In this document: piece after piece, positions 42,841 through 50,863 of the stretch
How the letters are laid out: every line of letters begins with the position of its first letter
How positions within the stretch are numbered: position 1 is the stretch's first letter
Assembly (NCBI GenBank): GCA_964406005.1
Contig: CAYOPZ010000013.1
Coordinates: forward strand, 1 to 64,000
Direction: 5' to 3'
Origin: CAYOPZ01 sp964406005
GTDB taxonomy: Bacteria; Bacteroidota; Bacteroidia; Bacteroidales; SM23-62
DNA length: 64,000 nt
Program-made: the position numbers and the translations under genes
The notes under the pieces: model-generated
Databases searched by the model: none
What the model saw: the letters and a program-made list of their open reading frames with translations, nothing else
What the model was told of the DNA's origin: nothing

Positions 42841-42990
42841 CAACCGGATTCTCTAGTCGTAGATGCAGGTCATCTCACAGCAAAAACTCAGCCTGTCATG
42901 TGGGGACTTATTTTCGAAGGCATCAATTTTACAGCAGACGGTCTGGATAAACCAGGTGGATATCCGTCATCGAACACCTACTTAGTGTAA
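42841..42990 (+). pseudogene. Relic of a GH51 alpha-L-arabinofuranosidase (N-terminal fragment)
   Basis: In one frame the gap reads QPDSLVVDAGHLTAKTQ and then PVMWGLIFEGINFTADG before similarity ends. GH51 arabinofuranosidases start their mature part with a strand like ITIDANKPTHKISPTMYGIFFEDINFAADGG, so the motif with W/Y-G-x-x-F-E-(G/D)-I-N-(F/Y)-x-A-D-G is well matched. The usual GGxYAExVxNRSFEF that follows is absent and the frame stops at 42988. No other part of the enzyme is present. I judge it a truncated, decayed gene; the match is from memory of the family. Confidence 0.65.
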
Positions 42991-43004
42991 AAATTACATA
43001 AAGT
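42980..43004 (+). promoter_or_regulatory. Operator 1: 25-bp inverted repeat, probable site of the Nudix regulator
   Basis: Half-site ACTTAGTGTA, spacer AAAAT, half-site TACATAAAGT. The two halves agree at 8 of 10 positions as inverted repeats. A near-identical site lies 88 bp downstream. Paired sites in front of a regulator gene suggest autoregulation with cooperative binding or looping. Confidence 0.6.
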
Positions 43005-43067
43005 GCAAGCCTGTAAAGATTTCATTTAATATTTGCATATTCTATAGATCAGAATTATTTACAAATT

Positions 43068-43092
43068 ACTTAGTGTAAAAAATACGTTAAGT
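43068..43092 (+). promoter_or_regulatory. Operator 2: 25-bp inverted repeat adjoining the promoter of the Nudix regulator
   Basis: Half-site ACTTAGTGTA, spacer AAAAA, half-site TACGTTAAGT, again 8 of 10 positions inverted. It abuts the -33 TTTG element at 43092-43095, so binding here should block transcription. It shares TACTTAGTGTAAAAA exactly with operator 1. Confidence 0.65.
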
Positions 43093-43123
43093 TTGTCATT
43101 GGATGCAATTCTTGATATTTTAG
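43092..43123 (+). promoter_or_regulatory. Predicted promoter of the xylose regulon operon
   Basis: TTTG at 43092-43095 and TATTTTAG at 43116-43123 are 20 bp apart, close to the TTTG/TAnnTTTG consensus with two mismatches in the -7 box. The ATG of the regulator lies 16 bp beyond. It overlaps the end of operator 2 by one base. Confidence 0.5.
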
Positions 43124-43139
43124 GGATGTAGCTGATCTC

Positions 43140-43862
43140 ATGACCAAGCTGAATCCCCATATTTCGGTTGACTGTGTTATCCTGGGCTTTGACTCCAGAA
43201 AACTCAAGGTGTTGTTAATTGAAAGGGAATATGTCAACGGCATCTCATCCAACGGCCATAAGCTCAAACTTCCCGGCAGCCTGATTTATGAAATGGAAGA
43301 TCTTGACAGCTCGGCCAACCGTACACTAACCGAGCTGACAGGCCTGCACGATATTTTCATGAAACAATTTGCGGTATTCGGTCGTCCTGCCCGGCTCTCG
43401 CCCCCTGAAGATCTCGCCTGGCTGAGAAAAACCACGGGGAATTATGAAATAGACAGGGTGGTGACCGTAGCTTACTATTCACTGATCAAACTGACGGAAA
43501 GCAACCGGACCGCCAGAACGATCTGGTGCCCGGTCGAAGACCTGCCGGAACTGATATTTGACCATAACCTGATTGTCAGACAGGCATTGAAAATACTCCG
43601 TAATGAAGTACGGTCGGAACCTTTGTGTTTTGAACTGCTGCCCAAGAAATTTACCATTCGCCAGATGCAGGACGTATATGAAGCCATCCTTGGGGAGTCG
43701 TTTGACAACAGGAATTTCAGGAAGAAAATAAAGCCGCTCAGGTTTTTAATCCCCCTTGCGGAGAAAGAAAGGGGTGTCAGGCACAAGCCTGCACAATTGT
43801 ACAGATTTGACCGGAAACTGTATATAAGATACAAGAAAAGCAATAACGGATTTATACTTTAG
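43140..43862 (+). CDS. Nudix-related (NrtR/AraR/XylR-like) transcriptional regulator
   Basis: The 240-residue protein has an N-terminal Nudix-like domain (PHISVDCVILGFDSRKLKVLLIERE ... FAVFGRPARL) with a degenerate Nudix box and no complete catalytic glutamates (the EExGE core is missing). A C-terminal winged-helix domain follows (PKKFTIRQMQDVYEAIL, NRNFRKKIKPLRFLIPL). Bacteroidota use such proteins as repressors of arabinose or xylose genes. It precedes xylB by 27 bp, and two matching operators lie in front of it, so it most likely controls the xylose operon. The effector, xylose or a derivative, is inferred. Confidence 0.87.
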   Translation: MTKLNPHISVDCVILGFDSRKLKVLLIEREYVNGISSNGHKLKLPGSLIYEMEDLDSSANRTLTELTGLHDIFMKQFAVFGRPARLSPPEDLAWLRKTTGNYEIDRVVTVAYYSLIKLTESNRTARTIWCPVEDLPELIFDHNLIVRQALKILRNEVRSEPLCFELLPKKFTIRQMQDVYEAILGESFDNRNFRKKIKPLRFLIPLAEKERGVRHKPAQLYRFDRKLYIRYKKSNNGFIL

Positions 43863-43889
43863 GGGCTTCCGGGCCGCAAAATTGAAACC

Positions 43890-45389
43890 ATGTACCTGCT
43901 GGGATACGATATTGGAAGTTCTTCGGTAAAAGCGAGCCTGATCAGGGGGGACGACGGGAAATGCATGGCCCTTATATCTTCCCCGGAAACGGAGATGGCC
44001 ATTTCAGCCAGGCACCCGGGATGGGCGGAACAGGAACCGGAGATGTGGTGGCAGAACCTGAAAAATGCAACCCGGGGCATACTCAAAAAAACAGGCATCA
44101 AAAACACGGATATCAAAGCCATCGGGATATCCTACCAGATGCACGGCCTGGTGCTGGTTGACAAAAAACTGGATGTATTGAGGCCTTCCATCATCTGGTG
44201 CGACAGCCGTGCTGCTGAAATCGGCACAAAAGCTTTTCATGAAATAGGAGAACAGCGCTGTCTTTCAACAATGCTGAATTCTCCGGGCAATTTTACCGCA
44301 TCGAAATTAAAATGGGTAAAAGAGAATGAACCTGAGGTCTATGAAAGAGTCTACAAAATGATGCTGCCGGGGGATTATATTGCCATGAGGTTCAGCGGTG
44401 AAATTAAGACAACTGCAAGCGGATTGTCCGAAGGTATCATGTGGGATTTTAAAGAAAACGGACTTGCCGGATTCCTTCTTGATTACTACGGGATCGATGA
44501 AGACATTGTTCCTGAGATGGTTCCGGCATTTTCAATCCAGGCCGGGGTAAGCAGTATGGCTGCAGAAGAAACAGGACTTGCGGCAGGAACACAAATCACC
44601 TATCGCGCAGGCGATCAGCCCAACAATGCATTTTCACTGAATGTGCTTGCGCCGGGAGAAATAGCGGCTACGGCAGGCACGTCCGGGGTGGTATACGGGG
44701 TAAGCGATACGGTAAAATATGATCCCGGATCCAGGGTAAACACCTTCCTGCATGTCAACCACAGGCCGGATGAACTGACCCGCCTGGGGGTGCTGTTATG
44801 CATCAACGGAACGGGGATACTGAATTTCTGGTTAAGGAGGCTTATGTCCGGTAACCTGAGCTATGATGATATGAATGAAATGGCCTCAATGGCACCCGCC
44901 GGGTCGGACGGTTTAAGGATCATGCCCTTCGGGAATGGTGCCGAGCGTATGCTGGGGAATAAGAATACAGGAGGCATATTTTCAAACCTGAATTTCAATA
45001 TTCACAATCAGGGGCATGTAATCAGGGCAGCCCAGGAAGGGATTGCCTTTTCATTTAAATACGGTATGGATATCATGGCTGAAACGGGAATAAATCCGTC
45101 CGTTATCCGGGCAGGCCATTCGAATATGTTTCTGAGCCCGGTATTCAGGAAAGCCCTTGCCACGGTTACGGGCTCCCTTATTGAGTTGTATGATACGGAT
45201 GGATCCGCAGGGGCTGCACGCGGTGCAGGGTTAGGCGCGGGGCATTATCAATCCTTTGATGACGCATTTTTATCCCTTGAAAAGCTCGGTATTGAAGAAC
45301 CCGGGTCCTCTGAAAGGGAGATCTATGAAGATCTGTACCGGGGCTGGAAGCTGGAATTGGATAAAATGCTGAAGATAAACAGTTCTTAA
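43890..45389 (+). CDS. xylB: Xylulokinase (FGGY family)
   Basis: The 499-residue kinase starts with the FGGY phosphate motif DIGSSSVKASLI, has HPGWAEQEPEMWW, the xylulokinase-type SYQMHGLVL, the IIWCDSRA motif and in the second half IAATAGTSGVVYG, INGTGILNFWLRR and DTDGSAGAARGAG. It phosphorylates D-xylulose to xylulose 5-phosphate for the pentose phosphate pathway. It lies between the Nudix regulator and xylA, as in a standard xyl operon. Confidence 0.93.
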   Translation: MYLLGYDIGSSSVKASLIRGDDGKCMALISSPETEMAISARHPGWAEQEPEMWWQNLKNATRGILKKTGIKNTDIKAIGISYQMHGLVLVDKKLDVLRPSIIWCDSRAAEIGTKAFHEIGEQRCLSTMLNSPGNFTASKLKWVKENEPEVYERVYKMMLPGDYIAMRFSGEIKTTASGLSEGIMWDFKENGLAGFLLDYYGIDEDIVPEMVPAFSIQAGVSSMAAEETGLAAGTQITYRAGDQPNNAFSLNVLAPGEIAATAGTSGVVYGVSDTVKYDPGSRVNTFLHVNHRPDELTRLGVLLCINGTGILNFWLRRLMSGNLSYDDMNEMASMAPAGSDGLRIMPFGNGAERMLGNKNTGGIFSNLNFNIHNQGHVIRAAQEGIAFSFKYGMDIMAETGINPSVIRAGHSNMFLSPVFRKALATVTGSLIELYDTDGSAGAARGAGLGAGHYQSFDDAFLSLEKLGIEEPGSSEREIYEDLYRGWKLELDKMLKINSS

Positions 45390-45412
45390 TCGTATAACCA
45401 ATAATAATAACA

Positions 45413-46738
45413 ATGGATGTATTGATAGGTAACAAAGAATTTTTTCCGGGGATAAAAAAAGTCAGGTATGAAGGACCCGGATCGAGAAACCCGCTTGCAT
45501 TTAAATGGTATGATGAAGACAGGGTCGTTGCCGGAAAAACAATGAAAGAACATTTGCGGTTTGCTGTGGCCTACTGGCATACTTTCTGTGCAGACGGCAG
45601 CGATACTTTCGGCGTTGCAACAAAGCAATATCCATGGGACGTATCCTCCGATACAATGGATGCCAACAGGGAAAGGATGGATGCCGCCTTTGAATTCATT
45701 ACGAAAATGGGAATTCCTTTTTACTGTTTTCATGATACGGATATGGCGGGTGACGGGTCTGTTTTTGAAATCGGGAAAAGGCTGGAAAAAATGGTCGGTT
45801 TTGCCCTTGAAAAGCAGAAAGCGTCCGGAGTCCGTTTATTGTGGGGAACAGCCAATGTGTTTTCAAATAAACGTTATATGAACGGGGCTGCGACAAATCC
45901 CGATTTCAATGTGCTTGCAAATGTTGCCGTGCAGATCAGGAATGCCATTGATGCGACCATTGCACTTGGCGGGACCAACTATGTTTTCTGGGGAGGCCGT
46001 GAAGGTTATATGAGCCTGCACAATACCGATACGAAACGTGAACTGGAACACATGGGAAGATTCCTGGGAATGGCCCGGGATTACGGACGCAAACAAGGAT
46101 TTAAGGGAACCTTCCTTATAGAGCCAAAACCCATGGAACCCACCAAGCACCAGTATGATTATGATACGGCAACCGTTATTGCTTTCCTGAAAGCGCATGG
46201 CCTGGACAAGGATTTTAAGGTGAATATAGAAGTCAACCATGCCACCCTGGCAGGACATACATTTGCACATGAGTTGCGTATGGCTGCCGATGCCGGTCTT
46301 CTGGGTTCCATTGATGCCAACAAGGGGGATTATCAGAACGGCTGGGATACGGATGAATTCCCGACGAATGTTTATGAAGTCACTGAAGCAATGCTGGAGA
46401 TATTACAGGCGGGGGGTTTTACAAACGGAGGGATAAATTTTGATGCAAAAACCCGCAGGAATTCAACCGATCCGGAAGATCTTTTTATCTCGCACGTAAC
46501 CGGTATGGATGTTTTTGCACGTGCCCTGACCATTGCCGACAAAATGCTTGGTGAATCGAATTACCTGAAGTTAAGGGCTGAACGCTATGCCTCTTTCGAT
46601 CAGGGAAAGGGTTCGGAATTCGAAGCGGGAAAACTTACGCTTGAAAACCTGTATACCATCGCCGGAGAGGTCGGAGAACCTGTTCAGATCAGCGGGAAAC
46701 AGGAATTACTGGAGCAAATGATTAACTGGTATATCTGA
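45413..46738 (+). CDS. xylA: Xylose isomerase
   Basis: The 441-residue enzyme has the usual type-II xylose-isomerase length and active-site motifs: FHDTDMAGDG with the catalytic His, VFWGGREGYMSL, FLIEPKPMEPTKHQYD with the metal-binding Glu, VNIEVNHATLAGHTF and SIDANKGDYQ with metal-binding Asp, plus GGINFDAKTRRNSTD. It interconverts D-xylose and D-xylulose in the cytosol and is 23 bp after xylB and 10 bp before the transporter gene. Confidence 0.96.
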   Translation: MDVLIGNKEFFPGIKKVRYEGPGSRNPLAFKWYDEDRVVAGKTMKEHLRFAVAYWHTFCADGSDTFGVATKQYPWDVSSDTMDANRERMDAAFEFITKMGIPFYCFHDTDMAGDGSVFEIGKRLEKMVGFALEKQKASGVRLLWGTANVFSNKRYMNGAATNPDFNVLANVAVQIRNAIDATIALGGTNYVFWGGREGYMSLHNTDTKRELEHMGRFLGMARDYGRKQGFKGTFLIEPKPMEPTKHQYDYDTATVIAFLKAHGLDKDFKVNIEVNHATLAGHTFAHELRMAADAGLLGSIDANKGDYQNGWDTDEFPTNVYEVTEAMLEILQAGGFTNGGINFDAKTRRNSTDPEDLFISHVTGMDVFARALTIADKMLGESNYLKLRAERYASFDQGKGSEFEAGKLTLENLYTIAGEVGEPVQISGKQELLEQMINWYI

Positions 46739-46748
46739 TCCGGCAGGG

Positions 46749-48131
46749 ATGAAAGGGAGAAATACATTATACATTACGGCCATCACCCTGGTGGCGACAT
46801 TGGGGGGACTCCTGTTCGGATATGATACGGCGGTAATTTCAGGCGCTGAAAAATCCGTTCAGGCTTACCTTATCAATAGTCTCGGTTTGAACTCTCTGGT
46901 TCATGGTGCCACCATATCGAGTGCGCTGATCGGATGTATCATAGGAGGAAGCTTTTCCGGGCTGATTGCCTCAAGGATAGGCCGCAGGAAAGCACTTTTT
47001 CTGGCAGCTTCTTTATTTTTTGTTTCAGCGCTCGGATCCGGTAATCCTGAATTCCTGTTTTTTACCAAAGGCGAACCCACAATGGGCTTGTTGTACATGT
47101 TTAATTTTTACAGGATCATCGGCGGTGTAGGGGTTGGCCTGGCTTCTGCCGTCTGCCCGATGTATATCGGTGAAATAGCTCCTGCCGATATTCGCGGAAG
47201 ACTGGTTTCATATAACCAGTTTGCCATCATCTTCGGAATGCTGGTGGTTTATTTTGTCAACTGGGGAATTGCAAACGGCCAGACACTGGAATGGATTAAC
47301 GATATCGGCTGGAGACGTATGTTTGTTTCGGAGGCCATCCCTGCAGGGCTGTTTGGCCTGTTGCTCTTTTTGGTTCCGGAAACCCCCCGTTATCTTGCCC
47401 TTAGCGGAAAGGATGACAAAGCGCTGGGGATCCTCACCAGGATCAACGGAGCGGAAGGAGCCGGGAAGATATTACAGGAGATAAAAGTAACGGTTGAAAA
47501 GTCTTCTGCCCGCTTATTTGCTTATGGAAGGATTGTGATCATCATAGGTATTTTACTGTCCGTATTTCAGCAGTTTGTCGGGATCAACGTGGCCCTTTAT
47601 TATGCACCGCGTATTTTTGAAAGCATGGGCGCCGAGAAGGACGCCTCCCTGTTGCAGACTGTTGTCATGGGAGTAGTAAATGTAATTTTTACGGTTGTCG
47701 CCATCCTTACGGTTGATAAATGGGGAAGGAGGCCCCTGTTGATGACGGGTTCTGTGGGCATGGCTGTCGGGATGTTTGCCATCGGTGCACTGGCATTCCT
47801 GAATGTCATCGGGATCGCAACCCTGGTGTTTATCATTATTTACACAGCCTCCTTCATGATGTCATGGGGGCCGATTTGCTGGGTACTTATTTCAGAGATC
47901 TTCCCGAATAAGATAAGGGGCAGGGCAGTGGCGATCGCTGTTGCGGCTCAGTGGGCGGCCAATTATCTGATATCTTCCACATATCCTGCCATGATGGAAT
48001 TGAGCAGCGGGGGAACTTACTGGTTTTATGGGTTCATGAGCGTACTTTCTTTCGTTTTTGTCTGGAGGATGGTTCCTGAAACCAAGAACAAAACGCTGGA
48101 GGAAATGGAAAATCTGTGGACCGGGCATTGA
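46749..48131 (+). CDS. xylE: Xylose:H+ symporter-type sugar porter (MFS)
   Basis: The 460-residue protein has twelve predicted helices and the sugar-porter signatures LFGYDTAVISGAE, RIGRRKALFLAAS, YIGEIAPADIRGRLVS, QFVGINVALYYAPRIF, DKWGRRPLL and PETKNKTLEEME. It sits 10 bp behind xylA, which supports xylose (XylE-like) import over glucose, though related porters take other sugars. The operon position is the main reason for the symbol. Confidence 0.85.
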   Translation: MKGRNTLYITAITLVATLGGLLFGYDTAVISGAEKSVQAYLINSLGLNSLVHGATISSALIGCIIGGSFSGLIASRIGRRKALFLAASLFFVSALGSGNPEFLFFTKGEPTMGLLYMFNFYRIIGGVGVGLASAVCPMYIGEIAPADIRGRLVSYNQFAIIFGMLVVYFVNWGIANGQTLEWINDIGWRRMFVSEAIPAGLFGLLLFLVPETPRYLALSGKDDKALGILTRINGAEGAGKILQEIKVTVEKSSARLFAYGRIVIIIGILLSVFQQFVGINVALYYAPRIFESMGAEKDASLLQTVVMGVVNVIFTVVAILTVDKWGRRPLLMTGSVGMAVGMFAIGALAFLNVIGIATLVFIIIYTASFMMSWGPICWVLISEIFPNKIRGRAVAIAVAAQWAANYLISSTYPAMMELSSGGTYWFYGFMSVLSFVFVWRMVPETKNKTLEEMENLWTGH

Positions 48132-48197
48132 ATTCTGCGAGAGCATTGACGGCATCGCGCTCTGCAAATATAATTTGAACAACTTATAAAAAAGACC

Positions 48198-49688
48198 ATG
48201 AAAACAACAAGATTATTAGTATTTATCGCACTGGTTGCCTTTCCCGGCATCCGGCTGTTTTCACAGGATGGCACTTCCGTTGAATGGATAAGCACTGTCG
48301 ACGGAAACCCATGGGTGAAGCATACCGTTGGGGTTGAAGGGAACCGGGAATTTCCGGAACCTGTCATCATTGATCCGGAAAAAACCGTACAGACCATCGA
48401 CGGCTTCGGAGGATGCTTTAACGAACTGGGATGGGAGGCGCTGAATTCCGTTTCCCATGCTGAAAAAAACGACATCCTCCAGAACCTTTTTAATCCTGTA
48501 TCGGGCTGTAAATTCAATATCTGCCGTATGCCTCTGGGCGCAAACGATTATGCTGTGGACTGGTACAGTTTCGATGAAACGGCAGGGGATTATGACATGG
48601 AGCATTTTTCGATTGCCCGCGACAGGTTGCGCCTGATACCCTATATCAAGGCTGCAAAGCAGATCAGGCCGGACCTGCAGGTATGGGCCTCACCGTGGAG
48701 TCCTCCCTCCTGGATGAAAACGAATAACTATTATGCATGCCGCACTCCTGAAGAATCGCAGAGAATGATGGAAATGATGAATCAAATGAGGGAGAGGCCG
48801 CCCGCGGGCGAAAGGCCGGAAGGTGAGATGCCTGCAATGCCCCGGGTACAGGGAAATGCAACGGAAAACATGTTTGTCATGGATGACCGGACATTGTCGG
48901 CCTACGGATTGTATTTTTCCAGGTTTATTCAGGAGTACAAAAAGGAAGGAATTGATATATATGCGGTACATGTTCAGAACGAACCGAATTCATGTCAGAA
49001 TTTCCCATCCTGTTTATGGACTCCCGAAGGACTCAATACCCTTGTCAAATACGTCGGGAAACAATTTGAAAAGGACGGTCTGGAAACAGAAATCTGGCTG
49101 GGAACCATTGAACGTGCACTGCCTGAAAGTGTGGACCCCGTACTCGGAGACCCGGAAGCTTCAAAATACATCACGGGAGTAGGGTTTCAATGGGCCGGTA
49201 AAGGCGTTATAGCCCATGTCAATGAAACCTATCATGAACTGAAACTTATGCAGACAGAAACAGAATGCGGCAATGGTTCCAATGATTGGGCAGCCATGGA
49301 ACATACGTTTTCTTTGCTGAAGCATTATTTTGAGAACGGGGCCAATTCATACATGTACTGGAACATGATCCTTGACCATACGGGGAAAAGCAGCTGGGGA
49401 TGGACACAAAATTCAATGATAACGATCACGGAAGATCTGCAGGTCGAATACAATCCTGAATTTTATCTGATGAAACATTTCAGCCATTTCATCGAGCCTT
49501 CTGCCAGATTTATCGATGTTGCCGGTGATGAAAACTGCCTTGCGTTCCTGAATCCTGACAATGAAGTGATCGTTATTTATTACAATGAAAAAGAAGAGCC
49601 GGTTTCAAAAACTTTCGAAGTAAGCGGCTCAAAGATCAATGTTGAACTTCAGGCAAAATCGCTGCATACTTTTATGGTGAAGATTTAG
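48198..49688 (+). CDS. Glycoside hydrolase family 30 enzyme, secreted
   Basis: The 496-residue protein has a signal peptide (LLVFIALVAFPGIRLFS before QDG) and the GH30 TIM barrel: KTVQTIDGFGGCFNELGWEAL, NICRMPLGANDYA, ASPWSPPSWMKTN, VQNEPNS with the acid/base Glu262, and MQTETECGNG with the nucleophile at Glu354 or Glu356, then a C-terminal beta-sandwich. An unusual Met/Pro/Glu-rich insertion, MMEMMNQMRERPPAGERPEG, sits at residues about 195-220. GH30 includes beta-glucosidase/xylosidase, beta-1,6-glucanase and glucuronoxylanase activities; the operon suggests a xylan-related substrate. Confidence 0.87.
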   Translation: MKTTRLLVFIALVAFPGIRLFSQDGTSVEWISTVDGNPWVKHTVGVEGNREFPEPVIIDPEKTVQTIDGFGGCFNELGWEALNSVSHAEKNDILQNLFNPVSGCKFNICRMPLGANDYAVDWYSFDETAGDYDMEHFSIARDRLRLIPYIKAAKQIRPDLQVWASPWSPPSWMKTNNYYACRTPEESQRMMEMMNQMRERPPAGERPEGEMPAMPRVQGNATENMFVMDDRTLSAYGLYFSRFIQEYKKEGIDIYAVHVQNEPNSCQNFPSCLWTPEGLNTLVKYVGKQFEKDGLETEIWLGTIERALPESVDPVLGDPEASKYITGVGFQWAGKGVIAHVNETYHELKLMQTETECGNGSNDWAAMEHTFSLLKHYFENGANSYMYWNMILDHTGKSSWGWTQNSMITITEDLQVEYNPEFYLMKHFSHFIEPSARFIDVAGDENCLAFLNPDNEVIVIYYNEKEEPVSKTFEVSGSKINVELQAKSLHTFMVKI

Positions 49689-49729
49689 AAGAAGGGAATC
49701 ACGGCCCGGATTTTTCCTGCCGATGGCAT

Positions 49730-50773
49730 ATGAAAGTCAAAGAACAATCTTTCGGGAAGCTGAAGAACGGGGAAGAAGCATCTCTGTTTATTCTGACGGA
49801 CAATACCATTACCGTAAAAATAACCAATTACGGGGGGATCATAACAGCCATTGAAACCCCCGACAAAGACGGGAAGCCTGGAAATATCGCGCTGGGTTTC
49901 GATACACTGGACAGGTACATTGATGATTACTATCTTAAGAACAATCCGTATTTCGGTTGCCTGATCGGCCGCTACGGAAACCGGATTGCCAACGGAAAAT
50001 TCTCTTTACAGGGGAAATCATATACATTGGTCTGCAATAACGAAAAGAACCATCTGCATGGCGGGAATACCGGATTCGACAGGAAGCTGTGGTCGGCGGA
50101 TCGTATAGAAAGCCATAAGGGAGCAGGAGTTGAGCTTTCCTATACCAGTCCTCACCTGGAGGAAGGATATCCCGGGAATCTTGCAGTAACGGTAACATAT
50201 ATCCTTAATGAACGGAACGAATTATTGATCCGGTATGCTGCCGTTACGGATCAGACAACGGTTCTGAACCTGACAAATCACACCTATTTCAATTTAAAGG
50301 GGAACAAAGGGGATATACTGGACCATCATCTGACCGTCCGTGCGGAAATGTATACAAAAGCGGAGGCGCTGATCCCGACAGGCGAAATCGCATCCGTGGA
50401 AAATACACCTTTCGACTTCAGAAGGTCGAAAAAGATCGGAAAAGACATCGCACGCCTGCCCGGGGGGTATGACCTGAATTTTGTGCTGGACCCGCAGAAA
50501 ACAACGCTTCCCGTGGTTGCTGAGCTTCGCGAGGATTCAAGCGGGAGGAAAGTGGAGCTTTATACGACGCAGCCGGGACTGCAATTATATACGGGTTATC
50601 ATATTCCTGAATTTACAATCGGCGGGAAAAAAGTATATGGAAGATATTCCGGAGTGGCGCTGGAAGCACAGCATTTCCCCGATTCACCGAATCATCCCGG
50701 GTTTCCCCCGGTCATTCTTCACCCGGGGGAAACATATGAGCACAGCACGATCTATAAATTCGGGACTGTATAG
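49730..50773 (+). CDS. galM: Aldose 1-epimerase (mutarotase)
   Basis: The 347-residue protein has GalM motifs: FGKLKNGEEASLFILTDN, GCLIGRYGNRIANGKF, NHLHGGNTGFDRKLW with catalytic His, LTNHTYFNLKG, YDLNFVLDP and GVALEAQHFPDSPNHPGFPP. It interconverts alpha and beta anomers of aldoses, here probably xylose or products of the GH enzymes. No convincing signal peptide precedes the domain, unlike the secreted GalM forms of some Bacteroidota. Confidence 0.92.
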   Translation: MKVKEQSFGKLKNGEEASLFILTDNTITVKITNYGGIITAIETPDKDGKPGNIALGFDTLDRYIDDYYLKNNPYFGCLIGRYGNRIANGKFSLQGKSYTLVCNNEKNHLHGGNTGFDRKLWSADRIESHKGAGVELSYTSPHLEEGYPGNLAVTVTYILNERNELLIRYAAVTDQTTVLNLTNHTYFNLKGNKGDILDHHLTVRAEMYTKAEALIPTGEIASVENTPFDFRRSKKIGKDIARLPGGYDLNFVLDPQKTTLPVVAELREDSSGRKVELYTTQPGLQLYTGYHIPEFTIGGKKVYGRYSGVALEAQHFPDSPNHPGFPPVILHPGETYEHSTIYKFGTV

Positions 50774-50863
50774 CTAACACCCCGGTTCAACCCGGGCCGT
50801 ACACAAACTGTACACGAATATTTGTAATATTGTTTTAATAAAACCTGAACCAATCAATAAAAC

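Larger units (their letters stand above)
42786..43139 (+). promoter_or_regulatory. Regulatory region in front of the Nudix regulator (contains a GH51 relic and two operators)
   Basis: This 354-bp gap holds, in order, a decayed GH51 fragment (42841-42990), an operator (42980-43004), an AT-rich stretch, a second operator (43068-43092) and a promoter (43092-43123). The first operator overlaps the end of the relic. These elements are listed separately. Confidence 0.7.

Noticed and set aside
50780..50800. Terminator behind galM (CCCGG-TTCAA-CCCGGG)
   Set aside because: The stem is only five pairs long and no T-run follows, so it is not listed as a terminator.
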